Shown here in pieces: positions 1-8,300 of a stretch of DNA of 12,349 nucleotides. The first letter of the stretch is position 1. Every line of letters begins with the position of its first letter. Source of the stretch: Solirubrobacterales bacterium (GTDB lineage Bacteria; Actinomycetota; Thermoleophilia; Solirubrobacterales; Solirubrobacteraceae); NCBI GenBank assembly GCA_003151895.1, contig PLYX01000225.1, forward strand, positions 394 through 12,742. The letters run 5' to 3'. The notes under the pieces were generated by a model. The model worked only from the letters and a program-made list of their open reading frames with translations. It made no database searches and was not told the origin of the DNA. The translations under genes were made by a program, and so were the position numbers.

Positions 1-854
1 CGATCTGGAAGTTCGGCACCGAGGAGCAGAAGCAGCGCTACCTGGTCCCGGCGATCCGCGGCGAGAAGATCGGCGCGCTCGCGATAACCGAGCCCGGCGC
101 CGGCTCGGACGTGGCGGCGCTGCGCACGAAGGCCGAGCGCGTCGACGGTGGCTGGGTGGTCAACGGCGAGAAGACCTACATCACCAACGGCGTGCGCGCC
201 CACTTCATGGTCACCGCGGTGAAGACCAGGGAAACGATCCCGCCCGCCCGCCACCACGACATCTCGTTTCTGATCGTCGATCGCGGCGAGGGCGTGACGA
301 GCGCGAAGCTCGAGAAGCTCGGCTGGCACGCGTCGGACACCGCCATTATTTCTTTTGAGGATGTGTTCGTTCCCGCGAATAACCTGCTCGGCGAGCTGCA
401 CGGGGGCTTCAAGCTGATCATGGCCAACTTCCAGTGGGAGCGCCTCGCGATGGCGCTTGGAACGGTGGGCGCGATGCAACTGGCCTACGAACGCACGGCA
501 GAGTACGCGCGCGAGCGCACCGCGTTCGGCCGCCCCATCTCAAAGCACCAGGTGATCCGCCACAAGCTCGCCGACCTCGCCACGAGCGCCTACACCGCGC
601 GCTGCGTCACCTACGACGCCCTGCGCCGCTTCGTCGCGGGGGAGGAACCGCTGAAGGAGGTCACGATGGCCAAGCTGCTCACCCAGCGCGCCGCCTTCGA
701 GCTGATGGACGAGTGCCTGCAAATCCACGGCGGCATGGGCTACATGGGCGAGCACTGGGCCCAGCGAGCCGCCCGCGACGCGCGGCTCGGGCCGATCGGC
801 GGGGGCAGCGACGAGATCATGCGGGAGATCTTGGGGCGGCTGCTGGGGTTGTAA
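1..854 (+). CDS. Acyl-CoA dehydrogenase, 5'-truncated by window edge
   Basis: The reading frame is open from base 3 and ends with TAA at 852-854, giving about 283 C-terminal residues of a protein that is usually near 380. Visible signatures are the FAD/substrate motif AITEPGAGSD (about bases 78-110) and the C-terminal LQIHGGMGYMGEH block. The enzyme would oxidise an acyl-CoA to the 2-enoyl-CoA, passing electrons to ETF. In short- and medium-chain enzymes the catalytic Glu lies in a YEGT motif near the C-terminus. Here the equivalent stretch reads IGGGSDEIMRE, with Gly at that position. This matches the long-chain/isovaleryl type, where the base sits on an earlier helix. The first Glu of AGEEPLKE (bases 642-644) is the best candidate by alignment from memory. 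The substrate is therefore likely long or branched, but cannot be fixed. The gene converges with the TetR-type gene, 39 bp away. Confidence 0.93.
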   Translation, partial: IWKFGTEEQKQRYLVPAIRGEKIGALAITEPGAGSDVAALRTKAERVDGGWVVNGEKTYITNGVRAHFMVTAVKTRETIPPARHHDISFLIVDRGEGVTSAKLEKLGWHASDTAIISFEDVFVPANNLLGELHGGFKLIMANFQWERLAMALGTVGAMQLAYERTAEYARERTAFGRPISKHQVIRHKLADLATSAYTARCVTYDALRRFVAGEEPLKEVTMAKLLTQRAAFELMDECLQIHGGMGYMGEHWAQRAARDARLGPIGGGSDEIMREILGRLLGL

Positions 855-855
855 C

Positions 856-879
856 GCTGAGCGGGGTGCTGAGCTCAGC
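856..879. terminator. Possible bidirectional terminator hairpin between convergent genes
   Basis: The 39-bp gap between two convergent stop codons contains GCTGAGC (856-862) and its complement GCTCAGC (873-879), with a 10-nt loop. It also contains a self-complementary 12-mer at 868-879. There is no T-run on either side, so this is only a candidate. Its placement between convergent genes is the main support. Confidence 0.25.
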
Positions 880-893
880 CAGCTGGGTGTGTG

Positions 894-1925
894 TCAGGAG
901 GAGCTGGTCTGGGCGCTGATCGCGCCGTGGACTTCGCGGCCCTTCGCCGTCAACGCCCACGCGTTCGGGCCTCCACGGGCCGGCCCGCGTCGCGTCTGCT
1001 CGATCAGACAGAGACCGTTCAGCCGCGCGAGCAGCTTGGAGATCTGACCCTGATCCCCGATCCCGGCGCCGTCCGCGACCGTGCGGTTCGAGGAGCCCGG
1101 ATTGGCCGCGACCGCCATCAGCACCCTGATCGTCCTGTAGGTGAGCCGCATCTGAAGCTCGCGCAGCGGATCGCCGCTGGCCGGATGTGTGCGCGCGGGA
1201 GCCTTGGGAATGGGGCGCTCCAGCTCTCTGCGTGCCGCGACCGGTCCGAGGTACGGCAGCACGATCATCCCCATCAGCGGGTTCGCCAGCTCAACCAGCG
1301 GTCCAGGGTCACCTTCCAGCAGCCGCCCATGCAGGACCGCAAGGACGGCGCCCACCACACCCTCCGCCGTCAACGGCGTCGGCTCAGACCCCGACTTGAC
1401 CTCTCCCAGGCCCTCGTCGACCGCCGCGATCAGCCCCGCAAGCACGCGCGAGCGTCGCTCCAACGCCTTGGGGCCCGCGCCAAGCGACTCGACGATCAAA
1501 AGACGAGCCAGCCGCAGGTCGCTGTCAAGCACGCACAATCCCGCGATCAACCCCGCGCGGACCCGCTCACGCCAGCGCCCGCCACCCCCATACGCCGCAA
1601 CGACCTCACGACCAAGGCGCCCGATCGCGTCATCGAACGCTGCGAGAAAACAATCTTCGCGGTTGCCGAACAGTTCGTAGAACGTGCGGCGTGAGACGCC
1701 CGAACGGGCAACCACGTCCGCAACGGTGACATTGGAAGCCCCGCGCTCGGCGACCTCCTCGACCATCGCCGCGAGCATCCGTGCCCTTTGGATCTCGGCG
1801 ACCTGCCTGTCCCCGAACGGGGGCTCGCGCCCACCTGTCCCCGGATGGGGGAGCCCGTCGCGGCCGGGGCGCGCCAGGCCCGACGGCTCTACTTCATCGG
1901 GGGACCCTCGTCGTCCGCCAGCCAT
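894..1925 (-). CDS. TetR-family regulator with a second C-terminal winged-helix domain
   Basis: The protein has 343 aa, against about 200 for a usual TetR repressor. Residues 1-37 are a Gly/Pro/Arg-rich, probably disordered extension. Residues 40-97 form a TetR DNA-binding domain, with the helix-turn-helix VTVADVVARSGVSRRTFYEL and the following LFGNREDCFLAAFD. Residues 100-230 are the helical ligand/dimer region. Residues about 258-334 look like a MarR-type winged helix (LTYRTIRVLMAVAANPG, then QISKLLARLNGLCLIEQ, a Gly-rich wing, and WALTAKGREV). Its ATG is one base after the stop of the 1130-aa gene (TGA-G-ATG), which argues for this start despite the weak SD and for coupling by reinitiation. 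As the last gene of the operon it would be coexpressed with the surface proteins and may autoregulate the operon. The ligand is unknown. A start further inside, near residue 38, cannot be excluded. Confidence 0.88.
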   Translation of the reverse strand: MAGGRRGSPDEVEPSGLARPGRDGLPHPGTGGREPPFGDRQVAEIQRARMLAAMVEEVAERGASNVTVADVVARSGVSRRTFYELFGNREDCFLAAFDDAIGRLGREVVAAYGGGGRWRERVRAGLIAGLCVLDSDLRLARLLIVESLGAGPKALERRSRVLAGLIAAVDEGLGEVKSGSEPTPLTAEGVVGAVLAVLHGRLLEGDPGPLVELANPLMGMIVLPYLGPVAARRELERPIPKAPARTHPASGDPLRELQMRLTYRTIRVLMAVAANPGSSNRTVADGAGIGDQGQISKLLARLNGLCLIEQTRRGPARGGPNAWALTAKGREVHGAISAQTSSS

Positions 1926-1926
1926 C

Positions 1927-4900
1927 TCATTTCTTCTTTTTCGTCTTGCTCTTCGCCTTCGCCTTGTGCTTCTTGGGGCAGCCCGTCACGCCGATCGGCG
2001 TGGACTGCTTGATGACGGCGCCGTTCTGCGCGACGAACGAGGTCGGCATCGCGAGCTTTGACTTGCACAGGTTCCCGTTCGCGGCCAGGGCGGAGTACTT
2101 GCCCTCCGGCAGCGTCAGTTCGAAGCTGCCGACGGGCGCGTCGGGGATCGTGCGGAACGTGCTGCTCGTGATCCCGGCTTTGTTGATGAACGTTTCCGAG
2201 TGCAAATCGACGGTCACGCCGTAACCGGAGATCACGACGACCAGTTCGGGGAACTTCGCGCCACCATGGGATACGAAGTACACGGGACCTTCGAGCGGCA
2301 CCGGGACGAGCGGCGTCGTCGCCTTCGCCGTCCCGATCCGCGAAGCCACCGGGCACGCCGCCGGGTTCGCGTTGAACACGCTGTCAACACACGCCTTCTG
2401 CAACGTCGTCAAGCGGGACGGCAACTGCTTCGGCAGGTCCACCTTGACCGACTTGATGTTCGCCTGGCTGCCGAACGGCGTTTTCGGATAGACGAGCTTG
2501 ACGTGCAAGCTCGCGCCATTCGCCCTGGACGTCTTGCCAGACGTGGAGACGCTGAACTGCGGTTTGAAGCCCAACGTCGCGCAGTTGGTGGCCTGAAACG
2601 GCTCCGATAGAGCCGCGGAGCCCCCTTCGGCGCTGCTGAGACTGCCCGTGATCGCCATCGGGTTGCAATTGGTCGGATTGAAGGTGAACCCGGGACGGTT
2701 GATCGTCACGTTCACGTGCTGGATCTCGAGCGGAATACCGTCGATCACCGTAGGTATCCCGTGGGAACCCTCATCGTCGCTTGTGACCGTGAGCGCAGCC
2801 GTCACGGGGTCAACTTCGATCTTGGCGCGCACAACTACGCAGTCACATGGTGTGTTCTTCTCCAGGTCGAACGGCCCTGCCTTAGCCGGATTGACGATCG
2901 ACAGCCCGAACGGCGCGCCCTTGTAGGGCCCAGTCAGATAAACCCGTCCGCCCTTCACGCTGAACGGGTCGCCGCCCAGACCAACACTGACAATCGTTTC
3001 GCCGATCAGGCTGCGCGAGCCGCACAGGCCCTCGTCCGCCTGGGGTTCCTGGCAGAGTTCGACGCCGGTCAACAGCCCCGACAGACCGGGCGGCATGTGC
3101 AGGCTGATCGCCTGCAAACTCTGCTCGCCGTCTTCGCGACTCATCGTCATCGTAAACGGCGACAAACCGCCCGCCTGAATGCTCGTGGTGCCTGCCGTCA
3201 AGGACGGGCTGAATGGCAAGGCGGCGCCGGGACAGGGGGCGCCGTTCGGCCCGGTCTTGACTTCAAAGCTCGACGTGCTGGCCACCGCTTCGTTACCCGA
3301 CCACGGCGCGAACGACGCCTGCGTCGTGTACACGCCGCAATGAGCCGGCGTCCCCAGCGGGGCGCGTTCACCACCGAAGAAATGCAGTTCCGCATCTTCG
3401 AAGGGCAACTCCGGGTTATCGTTGAACGTCGTTGTGATCTGGCCCGTCTGCTGGTTCAGCGACACCTCGCCGGGGAGCTTCACGAGCACTCCGTCGATCG
3501 GGTCTTCGGCGACTATGTACATTGCTATGAGCGAGCCGAAGGGGTTTTCTTCCTGGGTCGCCAGATACACAGAGCCTTCCAGCGGGTTGGGTAGCAGCGG
3601 CGTCTTGATCTTCGCGGTTCCGATCTTCGACGCGTCAGGGCAGAACGGTTGAACCAGACTCGGCGTGAAGTGCAGTTCTTCGGGAGGGTTGCTTTCGCCC
3701 GGGAGGTAGCCCACCTGCGAATTGGAGCATGCTTCGAGCCCTCCGCCGCCGGCCGGGTTGAGCGCCACACCTTCGGGCAGCGTCACCGTGATGTCCTTCA
3801 CGCTCGAGCTCGCCAGGCCCAGAGGATTTTCGCTGACTTCCTGGGGCACATGCACGTCAACCTTCAAACCGCTCGGGCTACTACCCTCCTGCACGTCGGG
3901 TGAGGCTTCGATCGACGAGCGGAACGGCAGCTGATTGCAGCCCTCGATCCCCACCGCACGACCGGAGCTGTCGGCCAAGGAGTAGGAGGTACTGGGGATC
4001 GGCAGGCCGCCCGGGTCTGCTTTCGTCGGCCATGAATCGCCTTCCAGGGTCGCCAACCACGGCTTTGCGCACGAGGTCGGCAGCGTCAGGAACGGCGGCG
4101 GATTGGGCACTTCGGAGTGGGAGCACGACCCGAGGCTTGCTTGGTCATACCTGGCGTAGAAGCAACCCCAGCCGCGTGCGGAGTCGTGACTGGCCGCTTC
4201 CGGCACGCCCCAGAAGGTCACGGTCTCCGACTGGAAATTGGCGAGCTGGGTGATGTTGCTCACGCTCGCCGTCACACCGTAGTCAGAGCCGGTGCGCACA
4301 GAGGTTTTGATCTCGACGGGAACGCCGACATACTCGAAGCCGAAGCGCGCCGGTTCGCCGCGCGCCGGGACGAGGTTGAACAACGGAACGGAGGCGGTCT
4401 GCTCACCGCCGAATTTCGGTTCGTCGAATGAGAACGTCGCCACCCCGATCGCCGTATCCGTCGGACACAGGTCCGCGAGACCCCCGCGGAGCGTCACGAA
4501 GTCCTTTTCCGAGCACTGCGGCAGCGGAGTCGGGTTGCCCACGAACCCCGTCGGCAGGTTGAAGCGCAGATCCTTGGTCAACGCCGGCGGCGTCAGCGGA
4601 TCGGCGTTCTGGTTGGTCGCAAGCGAGACGGTTAGCTGAAACGGATGCGAGCCAGCCTGCGCGTCGACCGCGCCGCCTTCTGCTTCAGGGATCATCGAGA
4701 AGGCTTCTATGCCGAACGCTGGGGACGCCGCGGCTGTGGGCAGCGGCTGTTTGAGACTGGCCACCGGGGCTGAGCCGCCGCTCACTTGCGCGCTGCTTTC
4801 GCCGCTCGGAGCAGAGCCGGCGTCGATCTTCACCGCAATACCGAGTTCGAGGTCCTCGTAAGGTTCAAGATCGGCGTGAAGGCCTTGATAATATTCTTCA

Positions 4901-5319
4901 TAGGTGCACTTGATTTCGCGCGGCGCCGGTTCGCTGCACGCGTGAAAGGAGCCCAGCGCTTCCTGGGGACCTAGACCGGACCCGAAAAAGCGTCCTTCTT
5001 CTTCGGCTCCCATGTTGCTGGCGTTCAGCTTGAAGCTAACCTTCGGTTCCGGTTCTCCGGGTTTGACTTCGACCCGCTGAACGGTGACCTCCGCCGGCAG
5101 CCTGTCGGTAACAGTAATCGGTCCAGACGTCGTCCCATCGCCTACGTTCAACACCTGCAGCAGGATTGTTCCTTCTCCTCCGCGCGGCAGTGTCGAGGGC
5201 CTGCTGTTCGAGCTCAGGTGCCACCACGGTGACTGTGCAAACGCGCCAGGCGCTCCAATCGCGAGCACACCGAGCAGCGCAGCGAAGCCCGCAGCAAACG
5301 GGATCATTACTCGTCGCAT
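1927..5319 (-). CDS. Secreted protein: DUF11-like domain plus four Cys-bounded repeat modules
   Basis: The protein has 1130 aa. Residues 1-28 are a Sec signal peptide (RR, hydrophobic core, cleavage likely after AFA). Residues 34-175 begin like a DUF11-type surface domain (GGEGTILLQVLNVGDG, TVTDRLPAEV). Four diverged modules follow at about 200-461, 463-696, 701-913 and 917-1114. Each opens with a phrase like LPFxPS and runs through LPxG(L/V), then two Cys flanking an (S/T)xIGxA segment, then a PxxGxVY strand (clear in modules 2-4), then a Cys about 28-44 residues before a closing Cys. The tail after Cys1114 is almost all Lys/Ala (PKKHKAKAKSKTKKKK). No catalytic motif is visible. It starts immediately after the stop of the 1377-aa gene and has a strong SD (AGGAGG, 9-nt spacing). 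Probable role: cell-surface or matrix protein, exported and disulfide-stabilised. I do not recognise a named family for the module. Confidence 0.9.
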   Translation of the reverse strand: MRRVMIPFAAGFAALLGVLAIGAPGAFAQSPWWHLSSNSRPSTLPRGGEGTILLQVLNVGDGTTSGPITVTDRLPAEVTVQRVEVKPGEPEPKVSFKLNASNMGAEEEGRFFGSGLGPQEALGSFHACSEPAPREIKCTYEEYYQGLHADLEPYEDLELGIAVKIDAGSAPSGESSAQVSGGSAPVASLKQPLPTAAASPAFGIEAFSMIPEAEGGAVDAQAGSHPFQLTVSLATNQNADPLTPPALTKDLRFNLPTGFVGNPTPLPQCSEKDFVTLRGGLADLCPTDTAIGVATFSFDEPKFGGEQTASVPLFNLVPARGEPARFGFEYVGVPVEIKTSVRTGSDYGVTASVSNITQLANFQSETVTFWGVPEAASHDSARGWGCFYARYDQASLGSCSHSEVPNPPPFLTLPTSCAKPWLATLEGDSWPTKADPGGLPIPSTSYSLADSSGRAVGIEGCNQLPFRSSIEASPDVQEGSSPSGLKVDVHVPQEVSENPLGLASSSVKDITVTLPEGVALNPAGGGGLEACSNSQVGYLPGESNPPEELHFTPSLVQPFCPDASKIGTAKIKTPLLPNPLEGSVYLATQEENPFGSLIAMYIVAEDPIDGVLVKLPGEVSLNQQTGQITTTFNDNPELPFEDAELHFFGGERAPLGTPAHCGVYTTQASFAPWSGNEAVASTSSFEVKTGPNGAPCPGAALPFSPSLTAGTTSIQAGGLSPFTMTMSREDGEQSLQAISLHMPPGLSGLLTGVELCQEPQADEGLCGSRSLIGETIVSVGLGGDPFSVKGGRVYLTGPYKGAPFGLSIVNPAKAGPFDLEKNTPCDCVVVRAKIEVDPVTAALTVTSDDEGSHGIPTVIDGIPLEIQHVNVTINRPGFTFNPTNCNPMAITGSLSSAEGGSAALSEPFQATNCATLGFKPQFSVSTSGKTSRANGASLHVKLVYPKTPFGSQANIKSVKVDLPKQLPSRLTTLQKACVDSVFNANPAACPVASRIGTAKATTPLVPVPLEGPVYFVSHGGAKFPELVVVISGYGVTVDLHSETFINKAGITSSTFRTIPDAPVGSFELTLPEGKYSALAANGNLCKSKLAMPTSFVAQNGAVIKQSTPIGVTGCPKKHKAKAKSKTKKKK

Positions 5320-8300
5320 CTACTTCCCCCTCCTGTTGCGGCTCGCCCTCGTGGCGGTCCTCGACTTGCTTCTGTGTGTTCTCTTCTGCTTTTTCTTCTT
5401 GCCCTTCCTGACGCACCCCCCGTGGCTCAGCTGCTTGCCCCTGGCGCATTTGACCGCTCGCTTGACGACTGCGGAATGAAGGGGCGCGGCCGGCAGATTC
5501 CCCGCCCCGCTGAACGTCTCGCTCGAGGGAGCGCCGTAGATCGCCGGCTGGGGCGGGGAAGCGGCCCTGCACGACTCCGCCGTGGTGCATGCGGGCGCCA
5601 CCGGCCCCGCTGCCGGTGGGCAGGGCGACGCGGAGGAACAGGTGTGCGCGTCATAGACGTCCATCGCGCCGTCCACGTCCGCGCCAGAGAGCTTCGCCGC
5701 GGTCATGAAGAACACGTCTTGGCCTTCTTCGCCGCCCTGACCCTTGCCGCTCGCGTCCAGGAAAGCCGATTCTTCGCTCGAGGTGCCGGAAGAGATCAGG
5801 CCGATGCAGCCTTCCACCGGGCTGCCCGCCACTTCGTTCACGTAGATCTGAGTGCCGGTAGCGGTCGAATTCGTGCAGCTGCCGACGCCGGCGGGCTCGA
5901 ACTCGTACACGTCCTCCTTACCGTTGGCGTCCTGAGGCACGAGGCCGACAGGGCTGTTAAAGAACAGGCGGCCGTTGTCGTCCAGATAGCGCGGCTGATA
6001 GAGAACCTGGCTGCCCGCCGAGACGTAGCCGAGAATCGAGCCCGCCAACCAGTGTCCCTGCCACAGTTTTGGGTTGTCGACGAGCGGACTGGTGAAGACT
6101 TCCTGTTCGCCTTTCGCGTTGTGTTCAACCTCTTCGTGGTCGAGCATTCCTGACGGGCGCGCGTCCGTCGGATCGCAGGACACGCATGCCAGTCGCCCGG
6201 AGGCCGCGTCGTACTCGTAGACCTCCTCGTCGCGAGCACCGCTCAGAGCATCGCGATTGTCGTACCCCGTGAGGCTTCGCTCCGACATGAACGCGAGATA
6301 GCGCCCACTCGCAGAGACCCTCGCGGCCAGCCGGTCGAGCTCATCGTGGAAGCTGCCGGCTTCCCACGCAAGAGCGTCGAGCTCGGAGAGCGTCGCGATC
6401 AGCTTCGTTTCGCCGGTCACCGTGTCGGTCACATAGAGATTGCACGTGACCGTGGGCGACTGTTCCACCGCGGCTTCGCACCCTCCGGTTTTCGCGCCGG
6501 GAGCCAGGACGCCGTCGGCGACGAAGTAGACATGGCGGCCGTCTTCGCCGGCGCCAACCACCGTCCCCTGGACGTTCGCCGATTCGCCGGCGTTGTGATC
6601 GACGGTCAGATCCTTCAACCGGCAGGTCGGCTGGCCCGCTTCTTCGCCGATTTCGCACATGTAGAGGTCGGCTGCTTCCGGATAGATGCTGCGGCTCGTG
6701 GCGTCGACGGTCAGCCGTGCGGTATCGGTGAAGAACACCTTTGAGCCGTCGCTGCTCGCGTCCTGAAAGTCAGCTTCGCCTGAGCCCCCCTGGGCGCCTG
6801 CTTCGGGTGTGTCCAGCTGCAGCGTCTTGCCCCTTTCGATGTCACGCATATACAGATGGCGTTCTGAGCCGCTCGGTGTCGTCGAGAAGAAGACACGTTG
6901 ACCATCGGCCGAGAGGGCGTGCCTGACGGCGGGCGTGTTCCCGCTCTTGACGAATCCAACCTGGGCGCCTCCTTCGGAGGCTGCCGATTCCCCGCCGGGC
7001 AGCACGCTGACCGGCTGCAGCGGCGCGCCCTGACGCCACTCATAGATCGCAGTGTTCCCGCCGGTTGGAAAGCCCGCCACCAGTGATTGCGTGGAAGTCA
7101 GCAGCACGCGGCTGAAGTCGGCGGTCGCGCTCACGAACTTCACACCACCCGTAGACGACTGGCCTCCTCCATAGGCGCCCTGCGGCCCGAACTTTGTGCC
7201 CGGCGGCACGTCTGCGTGTTCGGCGACGCCCGGCGCGCATGGTTCGCCCACCGGCGGACAGCCGCTGATCAGCGGGAGGTATTCGCCATTGGGCTGGCGC
7301 ACATATGGCGACCATTCCGAGGTCGCGCTCGATAGCGGGGTGTCGCCTTCCGGTTCGACCAGGGCGCGCGAGAGGTCCGGCGAGAAGAAGCTGTACTCGG
7401 AGAGGACGTCGACGCCCGCCACGGATTCGTTGGGGGTCGAGATGTCCTCGGTGCTCCAGCCGCCCGGCGTGTGCGTGGCGAGCAGCTGCTGGTAGGAGAG
7501 CGACCTGTTGCCGGGGGGGTTGGCCTCGATCGGCGCCTTGGCGATGTAGGTGAGCCCGTTGCCGTCTTCGGCCGCCTGGACCAGACCGCCTTCGGTGCCA
7601 AGGCCGATGCCGAACGCTTCGAGTCGCACGCCTTCCTTCTGCGGCGGGGAGACCATCTCCCAGGAACGATCGTCGGGCTGCCTGACTTCGGTGGCGGCGC
7701 CTTGGGTGGTGAAGGTCTCGTCCTGCCCTTCGGAGGTTCCCGCCGCATTGCGCGCAACCACGCGATAGTGATAGGTGGTGTCCGGCGCAAGGCCCTCCAC
7801 CAGCGCGCTCACGGGGACCACGCCGCCGCCCGCCCCGGCGGAACCGTCGGGGACGGGGATGCTCGTTTCGTATTTACTCGTCCGGCCATATTCGAAGCGA
7901 TATTCGGTGAAGCGGCTGTGGCCGTTCAATTCGGCTTCGAGCGTCGCAGCCGTCGAGCTGACCTGCGAGACCGACTCCGCTTCGATCGACACCGCCGGCA
8001 GGGTCGTAAACGTCTCGTCTCCCCCGTCTGCCGTGCAGATACGACCAGGGTGTTCGATCGGTTCGCATTCACTGGTGGCGACCACCCTGAAGTGGTAGGT
8101 GGTGCGCGGCTTGAGTTTGCTCAACGGGGCGCTTGCCGTCTGGTCTTCGAAAGACCCGCCGCTCAGCGCCTGCGGGGAGGTGCCTTCACTATATGCTTCG
8201 GTTTCGCCATATTCGAAATGGATAGTGGTTTCCGCGCCCTCCGGATCGACCCGCGCGTTCAGCGTCACGTCGGTCGGCAGAATTTCGCTGGCCGACTCGC

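Noticed and set aside
891..1694. 267-codon + strand frame opposite the TetR-type gene
   Set aside because: The antisense translation is Arg/Gln-rich without domains, while the minus strand has clear HTH motifs.
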